Shown in pieces: positions 9,713-20,139 of a stretch of DNA of 40,294 bases. The position numbers and the translations under genes are program-made. The notes beneath the pieces are model-generated. The model did not search any database. It was given only the letters and a program-made list of their open reading frames with translations, and had not been told where the DNA came from. The stretch lies in NCBI GenBank assembly GCA_002081555.1, contig KV921153.1:1-40294 (forward strand), written 5' to 3'. Source of the stretch: Protostelium mycophagum. Taxonomy: Eukaryota; Evosea; Variosea; Protosteliida; Protosteliaceae. Position 1 is the first letter of the stretch. Each line of letters opens with the position of its first letter.

Positions 9713-11906
9713 TTATTCCTCCTTCTTAATTTTCGGGACTTGGTTCTCCTCTCTGATCTCGTCCTCGATGAAGTAATAAGTCGCGAAAGCTACGGCTAAG
9801 ATGATGGAGAGCAATGCACCTACGATGAACCACAGATTACGCCTCACGAAGCCACCCATGCCTATTTCTTCAGCTCTGATTTGGACATATTGTGGATGTC
9901 TATTTGTGCAATCCACCAGGCAGAGCCAGTTGACCGCCCAAATAATGATGTACAGAGTTGTAGATGCTCACCTCCCATTCCCACGGAGGATAAATTTCCG
10001 GCCTCGAAATCTTCCAGGAATTTCTTGAGGTCAGCCGGGGTGAAGGAATCCCCCTCGTGAGGGTATGTCAACTGTTGTAGATCAACCAACTATTTACCAA
10101 GAAAATAAAATAATACCTCTTCTTTCAACTTGAGAATCAAAAGGGAGGGAATCTTTTTGACACTGAGTTCGTCCATAAATCTGTTGTGTCCTTTCACATT
10201 GACGTCCATGCTGCACATGACGTAATCTCTTCCCTGGGCCATATCTTGAATCGAGATTTCTCTGAGATTTTGTTTCAATCTAGAAGGTCAGGAAGAAGTA
10301 TTTGAATTTTGAATTACTGTTTAGAAGCGGGAGATTGGTCATCAAAGCTGATCACTGCCATCAGTCAGATTTATATCCCTTTCTATGATGGAATACACAA
10401 CGACAGAGCCACATCCACTGTACTTGTGTCTCTTGTGTGAAAAATACATTTCGTGATATGGAGCTATAATGCACCGTAACAGATAATGTCACAAAATTGT
10501 ACCGAGAGGCTTTCCAGGTTCTAAAAGAGAGTGGTAATTCTCAATAGTCAAGTCCGCGAATATTTCCAGCCTTCACACGTCACATATCAATACGAAATTT
10601 CCCAGAAATCTCGCTCACTTGTACTTTTTGATCCAAGCCTCGAGGGGTCCATCTGCCTCGTTGTAGATCGTCGGTTTATTTCCGTTCACATCGTTGAACA
10701 CGGCAATATCCCTGTGATTCAAACCATAATGTTGGTTGGCAGCAGCTGTCACAAATGTCAAATTGACAAGTTCGTCTACAATGAGACACACCGATGTAGG
10801 TAGAGTCATCAGGGATGAGCGCGAAATTTCGGTCAATATGGAGGTCAGCAGCTCTTTTGAAATCTTCGCTTGCTTGTCCGACGGCCTGCACCAAGTCAAA
10901 AATACGGTGAGGGTGGGTACTTTTTATCTAAAAGCTTTACATCGCTGCAGCTCTGCTGCAGACAAAATACACCGTCTACACGACGACAAAATCTTCTTGC
11001 AGCTGCAGAGAAGAGCTGTGATGATCTCGAATGCCATAAGAAGGTGCATCTTCGGGCAGTATAGAGCGACGACTTGGTCGATGACAAAATTGTGATGTCT
11101 ACTCACTACGAATAATATTCCCTTCTTGCGCAGTTCCTCCAGCCTCTTAAACGGACTCTTTGAGAGTACCTCCACTGAGGGATTTGTGATGCGCTTCGAA
11201 AATTCCAAGAATTTTGATTCCACGCGGGCTCCGCTGTAGTCCCTCACTTCAACACCATCACGGTACCTATTTTTAGTTATATTTTATTCAAGAGAAGAAA
11301 TCACCATTTGATGGAAGGGTAGCCGTTCACATTACCGCATAAACTGCTCTGTTGTAGATCAGCATGTTCAAGATATTTGAATGTGGATGATTACTTCAAC
11401 TGTACAGTCCACCTTGCCTAACTGTACATCGATGTTGTCTGGATTGGATGAGAAATTGGATGACATGATGGCTCACCTCTCTCAAGAGCTGCGGCTGTGG
11501 TGTCCCAAATTGGTGCCAGTTTCTTGCAGTGGCCACACCAAGGTGCATAACTGCACAGATGTAAAGATATAGAGATCTACACAAACAACGACAATCATCT
11601 TACAAGTCAACCAGCCAGTTGCCTTTCGAGGTGTATCTCGCGAAATGAGTGGTGTTCAGAACCACGACCTGGCCCTTTGGAGCCACGATATGTTCAATAG
11701 AAGAGGCCTGGGCATTAGAAGTGAAGAAGATACCGAGCAACACGTTCAGTCTGTCCCATTTATTAATAATCCTTCTCTATCCACGGACCCAACAAAGATG
11801 AACGCCGCCGGAGGCGGCTAACCGCTTGTGTCTTTGTGAAGGGAAAGATCACGATCAGAGGAGATTCAGCTTACCCTAGTACGTACAGAGTGGAAGGGAC
11901 AGCCAT
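9713..11906 (-). CDS. Membrane-anchored protein disulfide isomerase (TMX3-like)
   Basis: First exon at 11906 is MAVPSTLYVLG, joined to LNVLLGIFFTSNAQA, together a signal peptide cleaved near AQA|SS. A thioredoxin domain follows with active site FYAPWCGHCKKLAPIW (about 11500-11545), then DVQLGKVDCTVE, SSLCGNVNGYPSIKW and YRDGVEVRDYSGAR. A long intron (10886-11106) separates LRKKGILFV from AVGQASEDFKRAADL. Two redox-inactive b-type domains follow (DIAVFNDVNGNKPTIYNEAD; LMAVISFDDQSPASKQ; KKIPSLLILKLKEE). The end is one membrane helix (NLWFIVGALLSIILAVAFAT) and the tail KIKKEE, whose KKEE fits a KKXX ER-retrieval signal. Role: thiol oxidation/isomerisation on secretory proteins, catalytic part in the ER lumen. 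Gene order, domains and topology match TMX3. Exons between 10270 and 10620 are only partly resolved. Confidence 0.85.
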
Positions 11907-12938
11907 GGCTCTCTATAAGAGATCAGTGATCGAACGAGATTCGATTGTTGAGAGAAATAGAGACTATCAGAAAGAAAAAAAGTTGTCCATCATGAATCAG
12001 ACTCTTCCTATCATAAAATAAAGCATCATGTTGAAAGGCAGTGGATATGGGAGAGAGTTTACCTAAAAAAATTCAGAATGTGTCGCAGACGACTGACAAC
12101 GAATCCACAAAGAAGAGAGCAGAGAGAAAACCCCTCTACAACTTCAGGATGTATTGCTAATTAAGTCACGAGTTTCTAGCACCTCTCATACAAGGACGAT
12201 TAACCGTAATCGGCCCACTATATGCAGTGCAAATACAATAAACCTAAAGCAAAAGTATTCACCTGTGATCTTGGCTCGGCCCCGGCGTATTAGTGAAACG
12301 AAACCCATCGTTTTTCTTGAAGATATCTCACCCCTAAATCTTTTTTCTCAAATTTTTGAAACCCATAATTTCCTTTACATTCCCGTTGTAGATTGTTACG
12401 AAAAAATGGCAATACTGACTGGTTGCAGAATTTTTCGCATCTTAGGAAAGAAAATGATTTTCCATCGGATAATAGAACCTGCAAAGACAAAAGCTTGAAG
12501 GAATTGGGATGGAAGAGACCGTTCTCTTTTGTCGCTGGATAGCGCACACTCACAAAAAATATAACGGAGCAAAAGTATGTACAGAAAATCCTCGCGCTGT
12601 TCAAAATGTTGGACGCGCAGCTTGTGATCACAAGGAAAATACGTTTGGTCACCTCCTAGTTGGGCCACATGACATCCTATTGAAAATGTGATAAGAATAG
12701 GCACTCCTGACGAACGGCAGTAAGTCACCCGATTATTTTCTACAATGACACCTATTTTAAGCACATTTCTTTAGAATCCAATCCTCCAAGAAAAAATTGG
12801 TGTTTAACTTGGAGTGTACACCTCTATGGGCTCTGAGAAGCCACCAAAAACAATTCATAAATTTATAAAATAAATATTTCTCTATTTTTTCGCATGAAAA
12901 GGGCTAATCAGAAACGGTATTGATCACACGAAGCAAAG
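11907..12938. promoter_or_regulatory. 1-kb divergent intergenic region
   Basis: Between the start codons of the TMX3-like gene (-) and the SEC14 gene (+). AT-rich, especially 12838-12890 just upstream of the SEC14 start. Open frames at 12154-12498 (+) and 12290-12764 (-) overlap on opposite strands and show no domain, repeat or splice logic. I found no RNA gene or mobile element. Confidence 0.45.
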
Positions 12939-14230
12939 ATGGTTGAAACTCCAACTGTTCAGGTCATTCTTGCATTATTTATCACTTGTCTCTGACTCTT
13001 TTGGAGACTTACTCTGTGGAGGAACAAACAAAGTTGAACGAACTGAAAGCTCGTCTGCCACACATCCTGGACAATGCGAGAGCCATCGGAGGCGAAAATG
13101 CACCTCCCATCAACACGAAAATGTGGGGTATAGAGTTAGATCCCACATCAACGGACTCGAGATTAGATGTCCTTCTCATCAAATTCATCAGAGCGAGGTG
13201 AGATCTTCTCACTTGCAAGTTATCTTGTTTGTCTAGAACTAAATGTTTCAGGAAGAATCTGGACGAATCAACAGAGATGTTGATCAAGACGATCAGATGG
13301 AGAGCCGATTTCAGGGCTGATACCATTTTGGAGGAAAGCTTTCCAAAGGACGTTTTCGATGGAGTTGGTTATATATCCGGTGTGGATAAACAGAACAGAC
13401 CTGTATGCTACAATATGTACGGTGGCTTGGATGTCGAAAAGGTGTTTTTTTAATTTTAAAATTTGAATTTGGCGGGAGTTGAAAGGCAAATATTTCTGAG
13501 GCTGTCTTTCGCCCGTTTTCAACATTTAGTTGAATATTTTCAGGTGTTTGGGGATCTAGAGAGATTCCTAAGATGGAGAGTGCAGCTCATGGAGAAAGGT
13601 GAAGTTTGTCACACAATGACCAAGTAACGATTAATTGATTTAGGTGTACAGCTATTGGATTGGAAAGATGTTGTAGACATGGTGCAGGTGAATATTTCAT
13701 CCTAAATTCAAAATTCAATTTTGAAATTCAGGACAGGTTGAGCCAAGTTTTGCATTTTTTATTTTCGACGAGTTTTCTCTGAGATTTCATAGGTTCATGA
13801 CTATGAGGGAGTCAGCTTTTTTTCGTCAAACCCAACGGTAAAGAATGCGTCTTCTGCGACCATTAAAGTCATGCAAGACAACTACCCTGAATTTCTGGTA
13901 AGTTTTCCCGCCATTTTTCAAACTCAAAATTTCAAAACTGAGAATCAATAGGCTACTAAATTCTTTGTCAATGTACCCAGGTGAATAGTCTTGTGCGTCT
14001 TCCTGGATCTCATATGAGATTTGAGTTTCGATTATAGCTGGGGAGCGTTTATGTTCAAATTATTCCGCCCTTTGCTGTCTGAGTCCACAAAAAGAAAATT
14101 CGTGGTATGTTCTGCTGCCGATGTGACGTCATCAATGACAGCACTGATCGACCCCTCACAACTCCCCGAAAAATATGGTGGCAAGGCTAAGGTGGCAGAA
14201 GAGAACGAAACGATTGACAGATTAGACTGA
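12939..14230 (+). CDS. SEC14-like (CRAL-TRIO) lipid-transfer protein
   Basis: Short first exon MVETPTVQ (12939-12962), then the N-terminal helical lobe (SVEEQTKLNELKARLPHILD; DVLLIKFIRARKNLDESTEM) and the CRAL-TRIO lobe: GYISGVDKQNRPVCYNMYGG, VFGDLERFLRWRVQLMEKG, QLLDWKDVVDMVQVHDYEGV, then ATKFFVNVPSW.F, GAFMFKLFRPLLSESTKRKF and a C-terminal DPSQLPEKYGGKAKV. The LPEKYGG element is typical of fungal and amoebal SEC14 and Csr1/Pdr16 types. Such proteins bind phosphatidylinositol or other lipids and couple lipid exchange to PI-kinase signalling. At least seven introns interrupt it, several ending in TAG or CAG after GAAATTTC-like elements. The gene converges with a minus-strand gene, 38 bases between stops. 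Specific ligand unknown. Confidence 0.85.
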
Positions 14231-14268
14231 TCGCGATAAACTATTTATCTAACCATGTGAGATTCTGT

Positions 14269-15036
14269 TTATTGAAGCTTGAGCTCTTTTGGGATGGCAA
14301 AACCAAGCTCTTGCAACGTTTCCAGCTTTCCACCGAGCTGTCTGCTCTCCTGCAACCTTTTCAGTACATTTTATTCAGAAAAACTAAGCGGCTGACCTTG
14401 ACAACAGTCTTCTGAGAAACGTGAGGGGCCTCAACAACCTTCTCGTAGATGGGCAGTGTCTCTTGGATCAAAGTGCTCTGCATTCTTCAGTTTTTCTTCT
14501 CACGGGTGATACGCACCTTGACAACATCACGCTCAATCACAGGCTGTACTTCTTCGATGATCTTCTTCTTGATCACTTCTTTGACGATGGGTGCGTTGAC
14601 TACCTCAGTTCTGACGGTAGCGTCAACTTCAACAGATGGAAGGACAACGTTCTCTGGGATGGGAGCACTGCGATATCAGCGAGGACATGATCAGAGACCT
14701 CACCTCTTCTCAACAACAGTCTCGCGGCGCTCTGCAGGGAGGACGTTCTTTTCGATGATGGTGGGGAGAACCTCTGTCTCGCGCATCAACTCGGTGATCT
14801 GCTCCACTTCGAGCTGTTCGCGTTCTGTGGCGTCTTAAGTTCCATCGTGACAATGCGTCGACGTTACCTCTGTGAACAACGGGCTGCACCTCGGTCTTCT
14901 CGATGGGGTGTACATGCTCGTGAACTACAGCTGCTTTCTCGCTCGGGGTTTCGAGGGTGAGCTGTACGGTCTTCTCAACTGCGGCTGGCTCGACAGCAAC
15001 AATCTTTTCGGTCTCGATCTTCTTAACAGCGCTCAT
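14269..15036 (-). CDS. Hydrophilic Val/Glu-rich protein, paralog A
   Basis: ATG 15036 (MSAVKKIETEKIVAVEPAA), stop at 14269-14271. Four introns; the encoded protein is about 190 residues, strongly charged, with V/I-E-K periodicity and no cysteine. Conserved blocks shared with the gene at 37672-38450: VHEHVHPIEKTEVQPVVHR, EREQLEVEQITELM, ETEVLPTIIEKNVLPAERRE, EVIKKKIIEEVQPVIERDVV, STLIQETLPIYEKVVEAPHV and the C-terminal GGKLETLQELGFAIP. The repeated core is roughly (I/V)EEVQPV(I/L)ER. The composition resembles hydrophilic stress-type or scaffold proteins also seen in fungi, but I cannot name the family. An intron between DVVK and STLIQ is absent from the paralog. Confidence 0.75.
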
Positions 15037-15268
15037 TTGTCGTCGTGTGTAGTGTTGTTTGTAGTGTGTAGTGTGTTATGAATTATGCCACTGGATAAGA
15101 ACCTCTGTCTGCACACGGAGAAAATTCACTGACACACATCATTCAAGAAAATCCGCTCGGCGACTCCGGAGTTTTTGACTCATCCACGGAAACATGGCAT
15201 CTCATTCTATTCACATGAAAACTCTCAGAGGGTACATGAGTGAAGACGATCACGACAGAGATGACCAT

Positions 15269-18200
15269 TTATTGTACCAAAGTTACAGCAGCGTGACCTA
15301 CTCTGGGAGGTCTCACCGGGATGGAACCGGGGAGTAACTCTGCCTCTGGCATCAAGCTCAAGACGAATTTGTAGGCTTCATATCTGCCCACTCCTTGTGA
15401 GTTGGATTCCTGAAGGAGGCCGGCAAAGTTCTTTCCGACGAGGTAATCGCCCGGGACTTGGTGCTGTGCGTGTGTCTCTGTTGATGTCAGACTCCATCTT
15501 TGAGATCGATGCATTTGCATATGATGGATGAAGAGATGACAAAGAAGTGTCACGGCAGTCTCGACCACAAAGATAAACATAAAGTTCGTACTGGTCAACA
15601 TGGTGTCGTATGTCCAGTCTTTGAGGTTCTTGTCAACAGAAGGATCTCTTGGAATATCAATTGTTTTCGTCCTTCTGTTCAACTTGGGCGGGATGCTGCC
15701 TCTTCTGGGCGTGGATTCCTTGTGTGCAGGTCTAGACAGCAGGGCTTTATAGTCTTCGACTTCCGCTGTCTTTTGTCATTTTTTGGCATCAATTTTTTTT
15801 CGGAGTTTTGGAGTTGTAGATGGGCATATTGAGATTTCGATGAAATTTCGAGGACATACCAGCGGCAACTGCGGGGGCCAAGGCGGACTCGAGAGCGGGA
15901 GAATTCAGCAGCGGAACGACGTTCTGTTTGGTCAAGAAGTCGGCAGGGTTCACGCCGAGTGGCACGGCGTGTTTGGCCCTGGGAGATGGTTAAGCCCTTA
16001 CGTCTTGAGATTTCAATGAAAACTCACTTGAGAGTCTTTCCTTTGTGGTGAAGACCTCCGTTCTTGATATTGAGATGGTGACTCCATTTTCCGGTCATAA
16101 CCTGATCGTTCACGTTAGTAAACGCGGAATCACGCTAATTCACGAGAACAGATGGCTTATAAATAAAATGACTGAAAATAAAGCCGTCTACAACTCACCG
16201 TGCAGATGAACTGGTTCAAAGTTTCGAGCTGGAGGAGCTGTGCGACGTCCAAGAGATATCCAGCAACCACAGAGTGAATTGCTTGTGCCATTTGGTGTGA
16301 TGCCGCAGACTCCGGCTTCTCCACAATCTTGCTTCCGTTTACAATCAGCAGTTCCTGGAACAGAATGAATATACAAAAAGTGAAGAATGACCTGATGTTT
16401 AAATTTAAAAACACTGTTACACATTATAATTTGCAAGCCGTAATGATTTGAGCGCGTTGTAGAGGCGATTACCTCAATGTGGAACATTATGGGAAGTGAG
16501 AATTCGAGTTCTGCTGGACCGTACATCTGCAAGAGGGAGCGGAAGCACTGTACTCTTCAGTATTGTTTAACTAACATCTTCATTTGATCGGTTTGTGTCG
16601 ACGTCAACAACATCGTTTGTCGACGTATTTCTTTCATTGTAAAGAATCCCGTTGTAGATGAGTAAATTACCTTATAGATATACGAAAAATGCTCCGGGGT
16701 GTTGTTTGTGAAGAAGAGGTCGTTGCAGAGGGAAGTCCTCAGTATCTTATCGCGCTTGCTGTCCTTATCGTCAGGTGTCCCGACGGACTCGTGGTTTGAC
16801 AGCATGTGGTGGAAAGTGTGTAAAACCCCCAATCTACAACGAGTCAAATGATGGTCGTTATGGCGGGAGTCTTCGTTTTATTCAAATGAGAAGTTTGTGA
16901 TAATTTGAACAGTATTTTAATGCTGCGGCTTTGCCGAATTGTAGACTGATATTGGGGTTTCATTCCAATAAAATGAATTTCATAGAAATGCGACCTGGTA
17001 GCGGCGTCTGTCTGTTGTGATAATTCAATCAGTTGTTCTACAACTCTATTCGGCAGATTTCGTGAATGGCTGGGAACCTGAGCGAAAATCTGTCGAAATC
17101 TCAGTGAAGTTTCGTCATCTACAACGAGACCAACCTGGTTGGCGGCACGGATGAGTAAGTACCTCTGGTTCTTTTTGTTCATGGCTCTGTCCACCAGAAA
17201 GATGACAGACTCCACCATCTCTGACGGCTCCACATTTTTAGAAGCGATTGTTCCTGGTGGGTAAGTGATTAACTCTGGTTTGCAGCCATATAACAATATC
17301 AATCGTCTAAACAATATATTTATATGTATATTACGAGAACCAGCATAAATGCAACATAGATTTTACTGCGGCTTCGAATAATTCAAAAAAATCCAAGTTT
17401 TTAAATTTTACTTGAGTTGCTTTGCCAAGATGAGATAAAGTCTCATTTGAACGATAAAACATGATTTTGCCGAATTTCATCGAAACTTCAGTGAAATCTC
17501 ACCTATGCAAGTGAGTATGTTATTTTGGAGGGCGAGTTCGTCTGGGGTCAAAGTGGGTTGGGTTGCTAGGTGACTGTTGCTCTCCGCAGTTGAAGTGAGA
17601 TGATGTACAAGAGGCAACAAAATCTGGAATTATTAAGTGTTCATTCTAATGTGAAGAACAACTGTTTGTAAAGCGTAGCTCTCGTGTAAAAAATCAACAA
17701 GAATTCTGAAAGTTGACTTGGTTGTTGCTGATTTTTTCATGAGATAGAAACACTTGGGCAGGACTACAACGAAGTAATTTGACAATAAATCTATTCGTCC
17801 ACGTTGTCCCATAAAAACACTGTCAAAAATGACGTGAAAGTTCACCTCGATCATGGGACCCGATGCCACACCACGATGTGAGTTCTGAATCTCAGAATAA
17901 AAGTAGTTGATGGCGGTGACGATATTGTTCTTGATGGGGGCTTGAGCTGGTCCAGCCGGTCCAGTAGCGGGTCCACTGACCTGTCAAGCGGTCAGGAAAA
18001 TGGTCGGAATTTTGAGAAAAATCTCATCATATTTTAGATCCGAAAATACGGTAACTACCGCAGTCTCGTGGTATCCACGCAGACGGAAGGCACAAATAAT
18101 TGATCCTCACCTGACTCAGCTGCGACAAGAGTTGTAGACCGGTGACTTGTGATAAATCATCACTGCTGAAAGCCTTAATGCAGTTCTTCACAAAAGCCTC

Positions 18201-19834
18201 TCTTCCCCAAAGAGAGTTCTTATGGATGTGTCTGTCGTTCTGTCAAAAAAAGTCGGTGAAAAGGATCGAACCCGCGACCTCGTCGCGGGTAAAAATCCTT
18301 ACGTCATTACGGCAGTGATGAGGGCCTTATGGGTTGTGACACTACCGTGACTGCACAGCTGTCTTAACGTGAAGAAAGCCAAAAGTTGTGGAGACTGATT
18401 CTTTGGGCTGAAATCTGTGGTGGCCGGATTTTCACCGATTTTTTGTGAAGAGAAATGTGCTGTTGGGATAGTGAGGTCATCTACAACGGAGGTAATCTCT
18501 TGGTCTGTGGGGAGAGGAAATTCCCTGAAAACGATCAGAAAACTCGATGAGATTTCGAGGAATTTTGAGTGAAAACTGACTGTTCTCCTTCGGCGATCAC
18601 GTTAAGTAACGTGCTGATCAGGTTCTGAGGGCTTTCTGCGGCAACACCATCTACAAACTGTGCCACAAAGCTCTCAATATCCTCTATCGTGGTAATGTAA
18701 CTCAAAAGTCCTGCGAATTTTATTTGTTTTTGTCTATTAGGTTTGTTTCAGTAAAAATGATGCGAAGGCGATTTGGTTCTTTTATAGAGGTGCAGGACAC
18801 CAAGTATCACAACAAGAGTATTGTCTGTGGATTATGCTGCTCTGCTTCTAATATCCGCTGCAAATTCAAAAGCAGAGACTTCAAAAAGATTCAAAATTTA
18901 AAATTCAGAAAAGGCGGGTCATAACTCCCACAATCAAAATCATCTGTACACAAATGTAGTCGTCATTCTTATATGAATGAAACTCACCCTTCACTCCGTA
19001 CACCCTCAGGGACTGGTTCATCTCCTCGGTAGTGGCACGGTTGTTAACGGCGTCAATAAAACACTTGACGAAATCTCTCAAGTCGGTTGTCTGCTCCACT
19101 TCGAAGCCGTTTTTAGCCTTCACAAGGCGCGCGAACTGCGAAGTTCATTGTTGTGTCATGTTGGATTTTTTGTGTCCACTTTGTGTCTGAGAAATTTTTC
19201 AAAGAACCGAGAGACCAAGCGTCCATCGTCATTCATTTTCGAAGATCATGAGAGCATACCGTCTGTGTGGCGATGATTTTCATCTGGAAAGATACATTTT
19301 GGTTTCTGTTGGCTGGAACAGAGAAGAGATCCCTCAAGATGTTTACTGCGGGTGTGGCGTAAAATGATAAATAAGTAGAATGAAATTCTCTGATGATAGC
19401 TGTAAGACAGTCCAAAGACACAAGAACTTGTCCAAACCGTGCTGCTCTGATTCAGAAAACATGGGAATGATTGGTTCAGATGATTTAAGGCTTGGCGATG
19501 TGCGGCCCATCCGAGAACGTAGATATCAAAACGCACAAACGAAACAAGATCATTCTAAATGTTTCGTCGAGCATCAACTCACCTCTTCCGATGTCCTTCT
19601 TGACCTTCTTCTCCAGATATCTTGCCAATATTCAGCCTGTGATTGCCCTATAGGCACGACTCACCTTCCTACATCGAAAATTTTCTCAGGGTTGAGAGAT
19701 AAGAACTTTAATAATGCATCGAGCTGGTGAGTGTTGATCTCGCCACCTTCTTTTGCCGGATAGACATTCTTGCAAAGGTCCAGACCCTTTGTTTTTGTCT
19801 TGGTGGTCAAGTTCTTTTTCAACGGCTTGGACAT
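15269..19834 (-). CDS. EFR3-like plasma-membrane scaffold of PI4-kinase
   Basis: ATG 19834 opens MSKPLKKNLTTKTKTKG; stop at 15269-15271; more than a dozen small exons. The N-terminus (LCKNVYPAKEGGEINTHQLD, ALLKFLSLNPEKIFDVGRYL, EKKVKKDIGRG) follows the fungal and animal EFR3 start: a CYP/Y cluster, 'ELxxLLxYxSxxPxKLxKVGxYLEKK', then a call-up of HEAT-type helices. Next is YATPAVNILRDLFSVPANRN with NVSFQMKIIATQT. Downstream exons are all-helical: FVKCFIDAVNNRATTEEM, WGREAFVKNCIKAF, NNIVTAINYFYSEIQNSHRG, PDELALQNNILTCIG, NVEPSEMVESVIFLVDRAMN, VLHTFHHMLSNHESVG, QMAQAIHSVVAGYLLDVAQL, ending ..RPPRVGHAAVTLVQ. EFR3 recruits TTC7/PI4KIIIalpha to the plasma membrane to make PI4P. The family call rests mainly on the N-terminus; exon edges are approximate. 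Confidence 0.68.
18240..18310 (-). other. 71-nt EFR3-gene intron containing a strong hairpin
   Basis: Intron from donor GTAATGACG (18302-18310) to acceptor TTTTTTTGACAG (18240-18251), read on the minus strand. Between them lie CCCGCGAC and GTCGCGGG (18271-18278, 18282-18289), an 8-bp perfect stem with a 3-base loop, nested inside AAGGAT/ATCCTT (18261-18266, 18295-18300). The stem is much more GC-rich than other introns here. Flanking exons read ..HKALITA and NDRHIHKNSLWG. Confidence 0.75.
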
Positions 19835-20139
19835 TTTCCTGTTGGATGGTGATGTTGGTAAATGTAGTTGTAGATGGACTCTTCCCTTTTCACCAAAAAT
19901 CCTATTTTTGTGCACTTGCCAAAGCTTGGTTGTTGAGAAATAAAGCCCTATGCACTTTTCGCACTAACAGGACACGGCCGCGAGATTCTATACGATCACC
20001 AAGATATAGATAATTGGTTAGAGATCGTTTGACACAGCCGCGCGGTGAGTCAATCTTGAAGATAGGTTCCGCCACTCGATTCAACCCAATCTTCTCCAAA
20101 TGATCTACTTTTGAACAAATTTTTTTGTCTGACCGATCA
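19835..20139. promoter_or_regulatory. Divergent promoter, EFR3-like and RegA-like genes
   Basis: 305 bases between two divergent start codons. Includes CGTTGTAGAT-related sequence (GTAGTTGTAGATGG, 19864-19877), possibly a 5'-UTR intron end of the minus gene or simply chance. No TATA-like box is clear. Confidence 0.4.

Noticed and set aside
10896-11247. Long minus-strand reading through 10896-11100 as extra PDI coding sequence
   Set aside because: Splicing from ..GILFV (donor at 11106) to AVGQASEDF (acceptor at 10886) restores the TMX3 order, while the read-through sequence is cysteine- and arginine-rich with no resemblance to PDI.
12154-12764. Plus- and minus-strand open frames of about 115-122 codons in the 12-kb intergenic region
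   Set aside because: They overlap on opposite strands, lack domain patterns, have cysteine- and phenylalanine-rich random composition, and no splice continuation improves them.
14421-14838. Plus-strand open frames of 89 and 129 codons
   Set aside because: They are antisense shadows of the codon-biased Val/Glu-rich gene on the minus strand, which has matching blocks in its paralog.
18250-18330. Minus-strand tRNA gene suggested by GGTTCGATCC and a following T run
   Set aside because: The T-stem does not pair, no A-box or acceptor stem fits, and the segment lies exactly between two in-frame exons. Kept as a structured intron only.
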